Notes: a model not told the origin generated them from the sequence alone. Numbered from the stretch's first letter, positions 34,093 to 44,699 are shown. The stretch: DNA of 64,000 bases from Halomonas llamarensis (GCF_023555005.1 NZ_JAMJPJ010000002.1:1-64000); one strand, 5' to 3'. Made by a program: numbers and translations.

Positions 34093-36804
34093 ATGTCTTT
34101 GAATACTCGACTTCTCTTCGCGTTGATGGGCATTCCACTGTGCGTCTACGCAGCAATGGCCGTTCTTCTCGTGGTGAACAGCGACCAAGCCTCACGCCAA
34201 GCGCTCAAAGAGCGCTTGCAAGATAGCAGTGAACTCATCGCCCCAAGCCTTAGCCAAGCCCTATCACAGGCCAATCCTGAGGTGTTGACACAACTCACCC
34301 AACGCTTGCTTGAGCAAGATAGCTTACGTGCCGTGGCCCTTTACAACGCTGACGGCGAGCGTTTGATTTCCCTTGGCCATATGACACTCCCCACGCCCGC
34401 CACACAAATCCCCAATGAGTTTCAGTTAAATACCGATGCTACCGTTTGGCAACTCCGACAGCCGCTACCTGCCGAAGATAATCCCTCACGTTCCGGCTGG
34501 CTTGAGGCTGAGGTGGATACACGCGCGCTAACGCTTGGCCACTATCGCTGGATTGCTACGTTAAGTTTAGTGGGCATGCTGTTGGGCATTGCGCTATTTT
34601 TATTAGCCTTTGCTATCAGCCGCTTTGCCACCCGTCCGCTAGAGGAAGCCAACCTCGCCTTATATCGCTTATCTCGCGGAGATTACCACCTCCACCTTGC
34701 CTCTGACTCAACACGCGAACATCAACAGCTAGCCGACAACATCCATACGCTGACTCGAACCATGCAGCGCGCTCAACATGAGATGCAAACCCAAATTGAG
34801 CATGCCACGAGCGAGTTGCAAGAGTCGATGGAGACCATTGAAGAACAAAATATTGAGCTCGATATGGCTCACCGCAACGCATTACGCGCCAACGCCGTCA
34901 AATCGGAATTTTTGGCCAATATGAGCCACGAAATTCGAACCCCGCTTAACGGGATTATTGGCTTTTGCCGCTTGCTTGGTCGTTCCAAACTTGACTCGCG
35001 CCAGCAAGAATGGTTGCAGCACGTGCACCGCGCTTGCGACAACCTGGTGATGCTAGTCAATGACGTGTTGGACTTCTCCAAATTGGAAGCGAACCGCTTA
35101 ACGCTTGAAGAAGCAGACATTGACATGGTCACGCTGGTCGATGAGGCAATAGGACTCCACGCGCCGGAAGCACAACGCAAACAACTGCAGCTGGTCGCGA
35201 TGGTATACGACGACATCCCCATGCCGCTGCGCGGAGATCCGCTGCGCTTGCACCAGGTGTTAAGCAACCTGCTTAGCAATGCGATTAAATTCACCCATGA
35301 GGGTGATGTCATTGTACGCGTGATGCTGGATAGCGAGATTGCCACTCAGCATAAAAGGGCACAGACGGTGTTGCGCATCAGTATCAGCGACACCGGCATC
35401 GGTTTAAGCCATGAGCAACAAAAACAACTCTTTCAGGCGTTTACTCAGGCCGAGCCCAGCCACTCACGAGAATTTGGCGGTAGTGGCTTGGGGCTTACGA
35501 TTTGCCAACAGCTCATTCAGCGCATGGGCGGTGAGATAAGCGTTGAAAGCGAACCGGGTAAAGGCGCTACGTTTGCTTTCACTCTGCCTCTACTCGCCCC
35601 CCATGCGAAAGAAAGGCCGGTAGAGCTAACGCTGCCCGGCTCCACCATTTGCTTGCATGAGCCACACGCGCCAACGCGCTTTGTACTGACCCATTTAATC
35701 GAACGCTGGGGCGGAAAGCCTCGTCCCTTGAGCGCACTTGAGACCAGCCAGTTACTCATTATTAGCGCCACTCAAGAAGAGCTTCACGGGCCAACCATTA
35801 ACACGCTACAAGCCACGATTGAGGCAACGCCCTGCCCCGTGCTGGTGCTGGCTAACGTTGCCAGTCTCGATGCGCCTAGGCTTACCTACCCTCACGGCGG
35901 AGAGCTAATCGCTAAACCTATCACTCGCACCACACTCGCTAGCGCGCTCAAACGCCAACTGCTTGAAACACCACAAGTCGCGCTCTCAGCAACCACCGAG
36001 ACACATAAAACAACGCACCACCTACACATACTGGTCGTCGATGATAATACCTCCAACCGTGAGCTCCTCAAGGCGCTGTTAGAGCGCGACGGTATTATCG
36101 TCACCACTGCTGAAGGCGGCCAGCAGGCACTGACATTTGCTAAAAGTGCCTCTAAGCCCTTTGATATGGTGTTGATGGATATTCGTATGTCCGGCATGGA
36201 TGGGGTACAAACAACCCAAGCACTGCGCCGTTTAGGCGGGCCATGGGCATCCTGTCCGGTGATCGCGGTCACCGCCCATGCGCTTAACAACGAGCGCCAA
36301 CAGTGGCTTAACGAAGGACTTGATGAGGTACTCGTAAAGCCTATCGACGAGGCGAAGTTACACCAGATGTTGCAGCGCTTCCTAGGCGTAACAATCGCAA
36401 CACCGACCACCCAAACCGTCACTCCTAGACCCGCCCATGCGCCAGAGACGCTTGCGATTGTGGATTTAACGCTGGGGGAGCGGCTGGCAGGAGGAAGTCC
36501 AGCGCGCGCGCATACTCAGTTAATCTTACTGATTGACAGCCTTGATGCCAGTGAGGCTAATATCCGCCAAGCAGTGAATCAGCAAGATGAAGCCGCACTG
36601 CTTGATGCCGTTCACCACCTTAATGGCGCCAGCCGATACTGTGGCGCGCCAGAACTTGCCTTATTAGTGGAAACCTTAGAGACGCGCTTGCGAACGCGTG
36701 GGATGGCGCAAGCCCAAACACTGTTGGAAGATCTATATGCCTCGATGCAACGTCTAAGGGATGAACGTCAGCGCTTAACTGACGCTTTTTACGTTAGCTC
36801 CTAG
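34093..36804 (+). CDS. gacS: Hybrid sensor histidine kinase GacS/BarA
   Basis: This 903-residue inner-membrane hybrid kinase probably phosphorylates the response regulator GacA/UvrY, which drives the CsrA-sequestering small RNAs. Its layout is TM1 (LLFALMGIPLCVYAAMAVLL), a periplasmic sensor region to about residue 155, TM2 (VGMLLGIALFLLAFAI), HAMP, coiled coil, and HisKA with the phospho-histidine near residue 279 in NMSHEIRTPLNG. HATPase follows (DTGIGLSHEQQ, GGSGLGLTICQQL), then a degenerate receiver, a full receiver with Asp near 696 (VLMDIRMSGMDG), and an HPt domain with His near 841 (VHHLNGASRYCGA). The cysM-rlmD-relA-mazG neighbourhood is that of Pseudomonas gacS. ATG 34093 is the best start, though its ribosome site is weak. 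Confidence 0.9.
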   Translation: MSLNTRLLFALMGIPLCVYAAMAVLLVVNSDQASRQALKERLQDSSELIAPSLSQALSQANPEVLTQLTQRLLEQDSLRAVALYNADGERLISLGHMTLPTPATQIPNEFQLNTDATVWQLRQPLPAEDNPSRSGWLEAEVDTRALTLGHYRWIATLSLVGMLLGIALFLLAFAISRFATRPLEEANLALYRLSRGDYHLHLASDSTREHQQLADNIHTLTRTMQRAQHEMQTQIEHATSELQESMETIEEQNIELDMAHRNALRANAVKSEFLANMSHEIRTPLNGIIGFCRLLGRSKLDSRQQEWLQHVHRACDNLVMLVNDVLDFSKLEANRLTLEEADIDMVTLVDEAIGLHAPEAQRKQLQLVAMVYDDIPMPLRGDPLRLHQVLSNLLSNAIKFTHEGDVIVRVMLDSEIATQHKRAQTVLRISISDTGIGLSHEQQKQLFQAFTQAEPSHSREFGGSGLGLTICQQLIQRMGGEISVESEPGKGATFAFTLPLLAPHAKERPVELTLPGSTICLHEPHAPTRFVLTHLIERWGGKPRPLSALETSQLLIISATQEELHGPTINTLQATIEATPCPVLVLANVASLDAPRLTYPHGGELIAKPITRTTLASALKRQLLETPQVALSATTETHKTTHHLHILVVDDNTSNRELLKALLERDGIIVTTAEGGQQALTFAKSASKPFDMVLMDIRMSGMDGVQTTQALRRLGGPWASCPVIAVTAHALNNERQQWLNEGLDEVLVKPIDEAKLHQMLQRFLGVTIATPTTQTVTPRPAHAPETLAIVDLTLGERLAGGSPARAHTQLILLIDSLDASEANIRQAVNQQDEAALLDAVHHLNGASRYCGAPELALLVETLETRLRTRGMAQAQTLLEDLYASMQRLRDERQRLTDAFYVSS

Positions 36805-37187
36805 TTGGCTTCTTGCTCTAACACCACAAAAGCGACGGCGTACTCGGCTTCATCGCTCAGGCTAACGTGGCTTTTGCCTACCCCCGCATCGGCCGCGCGT
36901 TGCGCCGCTATGCCACATAACTGAAGATGAGGCTTGCCTAGCGTATCGTTGAGAATTTCAATCTCACCCCACTGTATACCCTGGCGAAGCCCTAGGCCCA
37001 GTGCTTTGACAAACGCTTCTTTAGCGGCAAAACGCTTGGCAAGAAATGCCGCCGGATGCGGGTGCCCAACAAAGCGGCACTGCTCATTCGGGCCTAATAT
37101 CCGCGTTGCAAAGCGTTCACCGTGGCGCGTCATCGCCATGTCAAAGCGCGCCACTCGAGCGATATCAGAGCCAATGCCGACAATCAT
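36801..37187 (-). CDS. acpS: Holo-[acyl-carrier-protein] synthase
   Basis: This 128-residue enzyme transfers 4'-phosphopantetheine from CoA to apo-ACP. The Mg-binding motif [13 protein letters not shown] is at the N-terminus and the signature [20 protein letters not shown] in the middle; [18 protein letters not shown] closes the fold. It overlaps pdxJ by four bases (start in stop) and the end of the convergent kinase gene by four bases. The pdxJ-acpS pair is a conserved operon end in proteobacteria. Confidence 0.96.
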   Translation of the reverse strand: MIVGIGSDIARVARFDMAMTRHGERFATRILGPNEQCRFVGHPHPAAFLAKRFAAKEAFVKALGLGLRQGIQWGEIEILNDTLGKPHLQLCGIAAQRAADAGVGKSHVSLSDEAEYAVAFVVLEQEAN

Positions 37188-38008
37188 GCGTGCCCGCAGC
37201 AGTCGTTGTGGTGTTCGCTGTCTTCGTCATGATCATGGTCGTGGGCGTCGAGTGCGACCATCAGCCCTGCCTCTTGCCCGGCGACAATGAGTCGTTTCAT
37301 CTCGGCCACGGCCTCCTTCAAACCGACGAACAGCGCGCGCGCGATAATCGCGTGACCAATATTGAGCTCATTCAAGCCAGGGATGGCCGCAATCGCCTCA
37401 GCATTGTGATAATGAAGGCCGTGTCCGGCATTAACCACCAGTCCCGCTTCATTGGCCACTGTCGCGGCTTGGGTCAAGCGGTGATACGCCGCATTGGCCG
37501 CATCGCTGCCTGGCCGGGCTTCAGCGAATGCGCCAGTGTGCAGTTCAATCGTGGGCGCGCCCACACGCACGGCTGCTTCAATTTGCACTTCATCGGGGTC
37601 AATAAACAAAGAGACGTCGCAGCCAACGGTCGTCAGACGCTGGCAAGCATCCGCAATCGCATCAAAGCCGCCCACTACATCCAAACCGCCTTCGGTCGTT
37701 AGCTCTTCGCGCTTTTCCGGCACTAAGCACACGTGCGCCGGGCGAATTTCCTCGGCAAGGGCCAACATTTCTTCGGTGACGGCCATCTCAAGGTTCATAC
37801 GCGTATTGTGCATCTCGGCAAGCAGGCGCACATCGCGAGGTTGAATATGGCGGCGATCTTCACGAAGGTGCACGGTAATACCGTCAGCACCAGCCTCTTC
37901 CGCAAGAAGAGCGGCTTGAACCGGGTCGGGATAACGCGTGCCACGCGCTTGGCGAAGCGTGGCAATGTGGTCAATATTAACGCCTAACAAAATACGGGGG
38001 GGATGCAT
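37184..38008 (-). CDS. pdxJ: Pyridoxine 5'-phosphate synthase with His-rich tail
   Basis: This 274-residue TIM-barrel enzyme condenses 1-deoxyxylulose 5-phosphate with 3-amino-2-oxopropyl phosphate to pyridoxine phosphate. Family sequences include [56 protein letters not shown] and [17 protein letters not shown]. The usual protein is about 245 residues. Here the last 20 residues are an added tail, [20 protein letters not shown] followed by A, rich in His, Asp and Cys, which looks like a metal-binding sequence. It lies in the recO-pdxJ-acpS run. Confidence 0.96.
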   Translation of the reverse strand: MHPPRILLGVNIDHIATLRQARGTRYPDPVQAALLAEEAGADGITVHLREDRRHIQPRDVRLLAEMHNTRMNLEMAVTEEMLALAEEIRPAHVCLVPEKREELTTEGGLDVVGGFDAIADACQRLTTVGCDVSLFIDPDEVQIEAAVRVGAPTIELHTGAFAEARPGSDAANAAYHRLTQAATVANEAGLVVNAGHGLHYHNAEAIAAIPGLNELNIGHAIIARALFVGLKEAVAEMKRLIVAGQEAGLMVALDAHDHDHDEDSEHHNDCCGHA

Positions 38009-38045
38009 AACGCCTCCAAAAATGAAAGAAACACGCCGGGAATGC

Positions 38046-38771
38046 CTAAGAAGGGGGCAACGAGCTAGCTGAAGTAGGCGCTGAGTGACGCCGCCGGGCT
38101 AAATCTAACATTAAGCGCCGAGAGCGTAGCTCTTGTGCCCCGAGCATCGGCGCCAAGGCCGCCCGCATGACTGCTTTCAGCGCGTTAGCGAGGCCAGGCA
38201 GGTGCCAGTTCCCCTGCTCGATGTAGCGCAAAGTGCGCCCTTCCCATCCGCGTTCAGCGGGCGTGAAAGCGCGGTTTAGCGCATCAAATTGATAACGCGC
38301 GTGTGGGTCAAGTGCGGAACCGTTGGGCGCCGTAAATCGCGGTGTCGCACCCAGCGCCTCTAGCAACGCCCACTCGTAGCGTCGCAGCGCGAGCGCCCGC
38401 TCGGCAGGAAGCGGCAATGCGTCCATTAGTGCCGTATAAAATGCGAAGGTGTCATCTGCTGGCATCTCTATGGGCAACAGCCGTGTCGCAATTTCATTGG
38501 CATAAAGACCACAGAGCAGCCCCTCACCCACAAGCAGTGCGGTATGCCCCCGCGACTCCATCAGCATCAACCGCTTAAGCTCGCGTTCGCCGCGCCAGGT
38601 AACAAACAATGGGGTAAACGGCTGAAGACGCTGGCGCGACTTGGAACCGGGCCGCTGCACGCCATGGGCAACAGCACGTACGCGCCCATGGTTGATCGTC
38701 AGCAGGTCCACCAGCGCGCTTGTTTCGCGGTAAGGACGCCGATGGAGCAAAAACGCCGGCTCGGGGGTCAT
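38046..38771 (-). CDS. recO: DNA repair protein RecO
   Basis: This 241-residue protein, with RecF and RecR, loads RecA onto SSB-coated gaps. The N-terminal OB-fold begins with [20 protein letters not shown], typical of RecO, followed by [15 protein letters not shown]. The helical C-terminal part ([35 protein letters not shown]) is also characteristic. The zinc-finger cysteines found in some RecO proteins are absent, as in other gammaproteobacteria. It follows era, as in E. coli and Pseudomonas. Confidence 0.93.
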   Translation of the reverse strand: MTPEPAFLLHRRPYRETSALVDLLTINHGRVRAVAHGVQRPGSKSRQRLQPFTPLFVTWRGERELKRLMLMESRGHTALLVGEGLLCGLYANEIATRLLPIEMPADDTFAFYTALMDALPLPAERALALRRYEWALLEALGATPRFTAPNGSALDPHARYQFDALNRAFTPAERGWEGRTLRYIEQGNWHLPGLANALKAVMRAALAPMLGAQELRSRRLMLDLARRRHSAPTSASSLPPS

Positions 38772-38813
38772 AGAGCTCTCAGTGAAAAACGTCGCTAAAG
38801 TGAGAAACGTCGT

Positions 38814-39713
38814 TTAGTCGAGATCATAGCCTAAGCTTTTCAGGGCACGCTTATCGTCTGACCAGCCACGCTTCACCTTAACCCACAGGTTCAACATCAC
38901 TTTGGCACCCAGCACGCGCTCAATATCCAGGCGCGCTTCACGGCCGATGTTTTTGATTCGCTCGCCATTGTCGCCAATCAAGATGACTTTCTGCCCTTGG
39001 CGTTCGACCAAAATCAGCGCACTGATGTGGGTGACTCGCTCGGTTTCACGAAACTCTTCAATCTCGACGGTCACCTGATACGGCAATTCATCGCCCAGCT
39101 GGCGCATGATTTTTTCCCGCACCAGCTCTGCCGCCATAAAGCGCAGGCTTTTGTCAGTGATTTGGTCGTCGGGGAAGAAGTGCACACTCTCAGGCAGGTG
39201 TTTAGCCACTTCTTCTTCAAGGGTATCCACTTGCGTGACGTGCTTGGCGGAAATCGGCACAATGGCCGCGAAGTTACGACGCGCACCCACTTCCGACAGC
39301 CACGGCAACAGCGTGGCTTTATCCTGCAAACGGTCGACTTTATTGACCGCCAAAATAATCGGCGCTTTGACATGCTCTAAACGCTTTAATACCGCTTGAT
39401 CTTCGTCACTCCAGCGAGTGCGATCAATGATGAACACAACACAATCCACATCACGCAGCGCTTGCGTGGCAGCCTGATTCATAAAGTGATTGATCGCTTT
39501 ATTGCGGTCTTTCGACATGATGTGCATGCCGGGGGTATCGACATAAATATATTGCGCATCACCGTCGGTTTTGATACCCATCACCTGATGGCGCGTGGTC
39601 TGCGGACGCCGCGAAGTAATCGAGACTTTCTGCCCCAAAATACGGTTCATCAACGTCGATTTACCAACGTTGGGGCGCCCAACGATCGCCACGAATCCGC
39701 ACGTTTGGCTCAT
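38814..39713 (-). CDS. era: Ribosome assembly GTPase Era
   Basis: This 299-residue GTPase binds the 3' end of 16S rRNA during 30S maturation. G-domain motifs are G1 [10 protein letters not shown]3 DTPGMH and G4 NKVDRL. The C-terminal KH RNA-binding domain has [20 protein letters not shown] and ends [14 protein letters not shown]. The start overlaps the rnc stop by four bases, so the two are translationally coupled, as usual. Confidence 0.97.
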   Translation of the reverse strand: MSQTCGFVAIVGRPNVGKSTLMNRILGQKVSITSRRPQTTRHQVMGIKTDGDAQYIYVDTPGMHIMSKDRNKAINHFMNQAATQALRDVDCVVFIIDRTRWSDEDQAVLKRLEHVKAPIILAVNKVDRLQDKATLLPWLSEVGARRNFAAIVPISAKHVTQVDTLEEEVAKHLPESVHFFPDDQITDKSLRFMAAELVREKIMRQLGDELPYQVTVEIEEFRETERVTHISALILVERQGQKVILIGDNGERIKNIGREARLDIERVLGAKVMLNLWVKVKRGWSDDKRALKSLGYDLD

Positions 39714-40411
39714 TGGGTTTCTCCACTTTCTTCAGATGAGGGTTCTAAATAGCTCAGTGCTTCGTCAGCTGCCTGCTGTTCAGCATGACGGCGACTCGGC
39801 CCTTTGCCCGTTGTATGCTGATCAAGCAAGTCAATATAGCATTCGATAGTAAAGGTCTGCGCGTGAGCTTCACCTTTTACCGTCACGACTTCATAGCGTG
39901 GAAGTGCTGCCTGGCGCGACTGCAAAAATTCTTGCAGCCGGGTTTTGGGGTCTTTTTGTGTGTCTTGCAAGGAGATGCTCGCCAAACGCTGGGTATACCA
40001 AGCAAGTACACGCTCACGCACGGCATCCATTCCTGCATCCAAGTAAATGGCACCAATGACGGCTTCAACGGCGTCAGCCAGAATAGATTCGCGTCGATGG
40101 CCGCCGCTTTTCATCTCACCGGACCCTAATCGCAAGCACTCTCCAAACGCCATCTCACGGGCCAGTTCAGCGAGCGTCTGCCCCTTCACCAAACGGGCTC
40201 TCAAACGCGAGAGCTGACCTTCTCGGGCTTGAGGAAAGCGTTCAAACAGCGCTTCGGCAATCACAAAGTTGACAATTGAGTCACCTAGAAATTCCAGGCG
40301 TTCATTATTACGACCACCGTAACTGCGGTGAGTCATGGCCAATTCTAACAACAATATATCGTTAAACTCATAGCCGATACGTCGGCAAAAAGTGTTCAAG
40401 GGATTACTCAC
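39710..40411 (-). CDS. rnc: Ribonuclease III
   Basis: This 233-residue double-stranded RNA endonuclease processes rRNA precursors and structured mRNAs. The signature [20 protein letters not shown] holds catalytic acidic residues, and [15 protein letters not shown] supplies the others. The C-terminal dsRBD runs from about residue 155 ([14 protein letters not shown] to [17 protein letters not shown]). The start is GTG 40411 with GGAG five bases upstream. It sits between lepB and era in the conserved order. Confidence 0.97.
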   Translation of the reverse strand: MSNPLNTFCRRIGYEFNDILLLELAMTHRSYGGRNNERLEFLGDSIVNFVIAEALFERFPQAREGQLSRLRARLVKGQTLAELAREMAFGECLRLGSGEMKSGGHRRESILADAVEAVIGAIYLDAGMDAVRERVLAWYTQRLASISLQDTQKDPKTRLQEFLQSRQAALPRYEVVTVKGEAHAQTFTIECYIDLLDQHTTGKGPSRRHAEQQAADEALSYLEPSSEESGETQ

Positions 40412-40481
40412 GGAGCTCCTACGTCATTGACGATTAACATGGGGATTACAACCATTTTGCACTTTTATTGTCAGTCACGTG

Positions 40482-41285
40482 TTACTCAATGTGCCGCATG
40501 CTGGTAAAGCTGGGTAAACCGCCATCCCAGTGCATCCACACTGCGAAGGCACGGCCTACGATATTCTCTTCCGGGACAAAGCCCCAGTAGCGGCTATCGT
40601 TGGAGTGGTCGCGGTTGTCTCCCATCATAAAATAGTGACCGTCGGGAACCACAACAGTGCGAAGCTGCGGCCCAGGATCTCGCGGGTTATTATAAATCCG
40701 ATATTCAGCGTCCCCCATACCCTCCGCTAACAATAGCTGTTGGGGGGATGCCTCGGGGCTCTTTTCTAGCAGTGCCTTTGGCACCACCTCACCATTGATA
40801 TAGAGCTGCTTCCCTTCGTAGCGAATGCGATCACCCGGTAAGCCAACAACGCGCTTAATGAAGTTAACAGAAGGCTCTTCGGGAAAGCGAAATACCATTA
40901 CATCGCCCCGTTCAGGCTTGGCAACATCCAGTAACTCAGTATGTACAACCGGCAGCCGCAAACCATAGGCAAATTTGTTGACCAGAATAAAATCCCCCAC
41001 TTCTAGCGTCGGGCGCATAGAACCGGAGGGAATTTGAAAGGGCTCAACAATAAAACTGCGCACCACTAGCACCACTAGCAGTACCGGGAAAAAAGAGCGC
41101 GCGTAGTCGACCGGCCAAGGCTCTTTAAGCAGTTTTTCACGGCTTTGGGGGTCAAGCCCCTCTATCGTGGCCGCTTCCGCCGCTGCTGTACGCTCGCGAC
41201 GGCGCCGACGCCAGATAAGCACATCCAGCAGATAAACAATGCCGGATAGCGCCACGGCGATGACCAGAAGTAGTGAAAAATCCAT
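40482..41285 (-). CDS. lepB: Signal peptidase I
   Basis: This 267-residue membrane protease removes signal peptides from exported proteins. Two N-terminal hydrophobic segments (LLVIAVALSGIVYLLDVLIW and SFFPVLLVVLVVRSFIV) flank a basic loop. The catalytic serine is in QIPSGSMRPTLEVGDFILV, and the catalytic lysine in VNFIKRVVGLPGDRI. The box-E signature GDNRDHSNDSRYWGFVPEEN is near the C-terminus. It lies directly downstream of lepA, as in most gammaproteobacteria. Confidence 0.97.
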   Translation of the reverse strand: MDFSLLLVIAVALSGIVYLLDVLIWRRRRRERTAAAEAATIEGLDPQSREKLLKEPWPVDYARSFFPVLLVVLVVRSFIVEPFQIPSGSMRPTLEVGDFILVNKFAYGLRLPVVHTELLDVAKPERGDVMVFRFPEEPSVNFIKRVVGLPGDRIRYEGKQLYINGEVVPKALLEKSPEASPQQLLLAEGMGDAEYRIYNNPRDPGPQLRTVVVPDGHYFMMGDNRDHSNDSRYWGFVPEENIVGRAFAVWMHWDGGLPSFTSMRHIE

Positions 41286-41300
41286 GGTGGGGCCTCGTCC

Positions 41301-43118
41301 CTAGTCGTTGACCTTGAGCACGGCAAGAAAGGCATCTTGGGGAATTTCAACACGCCCCACCTGCTTCATCCGTTTTTTACCGGCTTTTTGCTTTTCAAGC
41401 AGTTTCTTTTTACGCGTGATGTCACCGCCGTAACACTTCGCTGTCACGTTTTTACGCAGTGCTTTAACAGTCGAGCGCGCCACCACTTGCCCACCAATGG
41501 CCGCTTGAATCGCCACGTCGAACATCTGGCGCGGGATCAGTTCTTTCATTTTTTCTACCAAAATACGTCCACGTGAATGGGCGTGATCTCGGTGAATAAT
41601 GACGGCAAGCGCGTCCACTTTATCGCCATTAATCATCACGTCGAGGCGTACAAGCTTGGCTGCTTCAAAGCGCTCAAAGTTATATTCTAAAGACGCATAC
41701 CCTTTAGAAATCGATTTTAGCCGGTCAAAAAAGTCCATCACGACTTCAGACATCGGCAGTTCATAGGTGAGCTGAATTTGGTTCCCCAAAAACTGCATAT
41801 CCAGCTGAGTACCGCGGCGTTGCTCGCACTCGGCGATAACGTTACCGACAAATTCCTGCGGCACCAGAATGCTAGCGCGCACAACCGGTTCGCGCATTTC
41901 CTCAACGTCGGCCAAATCCGGTAGCTTCGAGGGGTTGGAGACATAGTTAACATCGCCATTTTTCATCGCCAATTCGTAAACCACCGTGGGGGCCGTGGTC
42001 AGCAAATCGAGATCATATTCGCGCTCTAAACGCTCTTGAATGATCTCCATGTGCAGCGTGCCCAAAAAACCCACGCGGAAACCAAAGCCAAGCGCATCGG
42101 AGTTTTCCGGCTCGTACTCCAGTGAGGCGTCGTTTAGGGCCAATTTCTCCAGTGCATCACGGAAGTCTTCGTAATCATCGGCACTAACCGGGAACATGCC
42201 CGCATACACTTGCGGCTTTACCTTTTTGAAGCCAGGCAAACGTTCGACATCGGGTGTTTTGGCATGGGTGATGGTATCGCCGACGGGTGCGCCATGAATA
42301 TCTTTAATACCAGCGACCAAAAAGCCCACTTCGCCAGCGCGCAGAATATTGGTTTGTTTGCGCAGTGGGGTAAAAATTCCCACTTCTGTCGCGCCCCAGT
42401 CACGTCCGGTAGATTTGATCTGAACTTTGTCCCCTTTGCGCAAGGTGCCATCGAACAAACGAATTAGCGATACCACGCCTAAGTAGTTATCGAACCAGGA
42501 GTCGATAATCAGCGCTTGTAACGGCGCATCAGGGTCGCCTTTAGGCGGCGGGATATCACGCACTAAACGCTCTAAAAGCGCATCAATACCAATGCCACTT
42601 TTAGCCGACACCTGACAAGCATCGGTCGCGTCAATGCCGATAATTTCTTCGACTTCTTGAGCCACGCGATCCGGGTCAGCTTGTGGGAGGTCAATCTTAT
42701 TGAGTACCGGAAGCACTTCAAGCCCTTGCTCGACGGCGGTATAGCAGTTAGCCACCGATTGGGCTTCCACCCCTTGCGCGGCGTCTACGACCAACAACGC
42801 CCCTTCACAGGCATAAAGTGAGCGCGACACTTCGTAAGAAAAATCAACATGTCCGGGCGTATCGATAAAGTTAAGCTGATAAACCTTTCCATCCGACGCC
42901 GTATAGTCCAGTGTTACCGATTGCGCTTTGATGGTAATCCCACGCTCACGCTCGATATCCATCGAGTCGAGCACTTGCTCTTTAAGCTCACGCTCGGTAA
43001 GCCCATCACACGTTTGAATCAACCGGTCCGAAAGCGTGGATTTGCCATGGTCGATATGTGCGATGATAGAGAAATTTCGTATATGGCTGATTTTACTAAC
43101 ATCTTCACTATTTGACAT
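41301..43118 (-). CDS. lepA: Elongation factor 4 (LepA)
   Basis: This 605-residue ribosome-associated GTPase is thought to help initiation or back-translocation. G-domain motifs are [24 protein letters not shown] and NKIDLPQAD. LepA-specific C-terminal sequence is present: [20 protein letters not shown], and [20 protein letters not shown] with [18 protein letters not shown]. Length is standard. It heads the lepA-lepB-rnc-era-recO-pdxJ-acpS run on the minus strand; about 320 bases separate it from the upstream symporter gene. Confidence 0.97.
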   Translation of the reverse strand: MSNSEDVSKISHIRNFSIIAHIDHGKSTLSDRLIQTCDGLTERELKEQVLDSMDIERERGITIKAQSVTLDYTASDGKVYQLNFIDTPGHVDFSYEVSRSLYACEGALLVVDAAQGVEAQSVANCYTAVEQGLEVLPVLNKIDLPQADPDRVAQEVEEIIGIDATDACQVSAKSGIGIDALLERLVRDIPPPKGDPDAPLQALIIDSWFDNYLGVVSLIRLFDGTLRKGDKVQIKSTGRDWGATEVGIFTPLRKQTNILRAGEVGFLVAGIKDIHGAPVGDTITHAKTPDVERLPGFKKVKPQVYAGMFPVSADDYEDFRDALEKLALNDASLEYEPENSDALGFGFRVGFLGTLHMEIIQERLEREYDLDLLTTAPTVVYELAMKNGDVNYVSNPSKLPDLADVEEMREPVVRASILVPQEFVGNVIAECEQRRGTQLDMQFLGNQIQLTYELPMSEVVMDFFDRLKSISKGYASLEYNFERFEAAKLVRLDVMINGDKVDALAVIIHRDHAHSRGRILVEKMKELIPRQMFDVAIQAAIGGQVVARSTVKALRKNVTAKCYGGDITRKKKLLEKQKAGKKRMKQVGRVEIPQDAFLAVLKVND

Positions 43119-43202
43119 GTATTAAAATCCGATATGTGTACGCACCCATGTACTAAATAGGTAGACATACCCATTGAGCGCTAAAAAATAGATTGGGGTG
43201 CA

Positions 43203-43379
43203 TTGTACACCGCCCCAGCTTGGCTGTCGCCAGATGGTACTGCCTTGTTAGAGCTGCAAGGGGACGCCATAGCGGTGCTCAAGCGGGAACTACAAGAAAT
43301 ACCTCTGGACAACGATAATTTAGATACGCATTTTGCCATCAAGCTCCGCCGAAAAAACAACACTATTATCGATGCGTAA
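43203..43379 (+). CDS. Possible short ORF or gene remnant between lepA and the symporter
   Basis: This frame is too short for routine calling. It encodes about 58 residues, LYTAPAWLSPDGTALLELQG followed by DAIAVLKRELQEIPLDNDNL and a basic end (AIKLRRKNNTIIDA), and the open frame begins after a TAA at 43180. The composition looks like a real protein rather than random sequence, but there is only a TTG and no clear ribosome site. It could be the C-terminal relic of a deleted gene. It is the only coding-like content in the 43119-43442 gap. Confidence 0.3.
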   Translation: MYTAPAWLSPDGTALLELQGDAIAVLKRELQEIPLDNDNLDTHFAIKLRRKNNTIIDA

Positions 43380-43402
43380 TTCAGTAATAATGAGGCGCGT
43401 AT

Positions 43403-43429
43403 AAAAAAGCACCGGCCTGGCACCGGTGC
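43403..43429 (-). terminator. Rho-independent terminator of the symporter gene
   Basis: On the minus strand, GCACCGG-TGCCAGG-CCGGTGC is followed by six T residues, starting 14 bases after the symporter stop codon. The 7-bp GC-rich stem and the T run are a standard intrinsic terminator. Confidence 0.85.
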
Positions 43430-43442
43430 GGTTGACGAGGGC

Positions 43443-44699
43443 TCAGCTTTTGTGGCGAGCGTTATAAATCGTTTCGTCGAGCTCCCCTTCGCTCTTGCCG
43501 ACCAGCGTGGTGACCATAAGATCGCCTGCCACGTTCACACTGGTACGCGCCATATCCAGGATACGATCAATACCGGCAATCACCGCAATGGCTTCCAGCG
43601 GTAAACCGATTTGAGCCATCACGATGGACAGCATAATCAGGCCAGCACCGGGAACACCGGCTGTCCCGATGGAAGCCAAAGTGCCGGTGAGAATAATCAT
43701 CCCGTAATCCATTAAGCTGAGATCGACGCCTAGCAACTGGGCGATAAATACCGCCACCACGCCTTGATAGATAGCGGTGCCGTCCATGTTGATAGTAGCA
43801 CCCACCGGCAATACGAAACCGGCTACGCCTTCCGACACACCGAGATTCTTCTGAGCACAGCGCAGAGAGACCGGCAGCGTGCCCGAGGATGAAGCCGACG
43901 AATAGGCGACGACCAAAGCATCGAGGATTCCTTGTAAGTAACGCACCGGATTGAGCCGACCAATCAATGACAGTAAGCCGGTATAAACCACCAGGACATG
44001 CAACACACTGGCCAAGTAAGCCACCCCGATGACTTTGGCCAACGGCAGCAATACTTCGAGCCCATAACTGCCAGAAACATGTGCGATGAGGCCGAACACG
44101 CCAAATGGCGCGAGTGCCATAACGAAGCTCGTCAGCTTGTACATGGCCTCGGCGAAGCTTTCGAACACACGAATGACCGGTTCGCCCTTCTCCCCGATCA
44201 ACGTCAAGGAGATGCCTAAGCCAATGGCGAAAACGATGATCTGGAGAATATTTCCCTTGGCGAGAGCATCGATAGGGTTCTGTGGCACAAGCCCCACCAG
44301 GATATCAACGAGACTCGGCGCTTCACTGGCTTGCACATCGGACTCGAAACTCATCTCCAGTCCTACGCCAGGCTGGAAGATTAGCGAGGCGAGTAAGCCA
44401 ATGGAAATAGCAAAAGCCGTAGTGATGAGATAAAGCCCGATGGTGCGAACACCGATGCGCCCCATTTTCTGCGGATCGCGCATTGCCGTGATGCCAACCA
44501 CCAAGGTGGAAAATACCAAAGGCACGATCAGCATCTTGATGGCACTTATGAAGATATCGCCAATAGGTTTAAAGATACTGGCATTTTCGCCCATCAAGGC
44601 ACCCGCCAGAATACCCAGCAAAAGGCCAGCGAGGATCTTTTGCCACAAAGGGATCCGTTGCCACAGGTTACTGTTGGCGCTTTCTGGATGTTTCGTCAT
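43443..44699 (-). CDS. Dicarboxylate/amino acid:cation symporter (DAACS family)
   Basis: This 418-residue inner-membrane secondary transporter imports glutamate, aspartate or C4-dicarboxylates with Na or H. The hallmark serine-rich stretch AYSSASSSGTLPVSLRCAQK (re-entrant loop 1) and the cation-binding GFVLPVGATINMDGTAIYQG are present. A second loop with LASIGTAGVPGAGLIMLSIV follows. GGAGAGA precedes the ATG. It is a single gene with its own terminator, inserted between mucD and lepA, which are close neighbours in Pseudomonas. The substrate is not decided by sequence. Confidence 0.92.
   Translation of the reverse strand: MTKHPESANSNLWQRIPLWQKILAGLLLGILAGALMGENASIFKPIGDIFISAIKMLIVPLVFSTLVVGITAMRDPQKMGRIGVRTIGLYLITTAFAISIGLLASLIFQPGVGLEMSFESDVQASEAPSLVDILVGLVPQNPIDALAKGNILQIIVFAIGLGISLTLIGEKGEPVIRVFESFAEAMYKLTSFVMALAPFGVFGLIAHVSGSYGLEVLLPLAKVIGVAYLASVLHVLVVYTGLLSLIGRLNPVRYLQGILDALVVAYSSASSSGTLPVSLRCAQKNLGVSEGVAGFVLPVGATINMDGTAIYQGVVAVFIAQLLGVDLSLMDYGMIILTGTLASIGTAGVPGAGLIMLSIVMAQIGLPLEAIAVIAGIDRILDMARTSVNVAGDLMVTTLVGKSEGELDETIYNARHKS

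Noticed and set aside
43181..43423. An 80-residue minus-strand frame in the lepA-symporter gap
   Set aside because: It is a mirror of the more protein-like plus-strand frame, reads through the symporter terminator and has no ribosome site.
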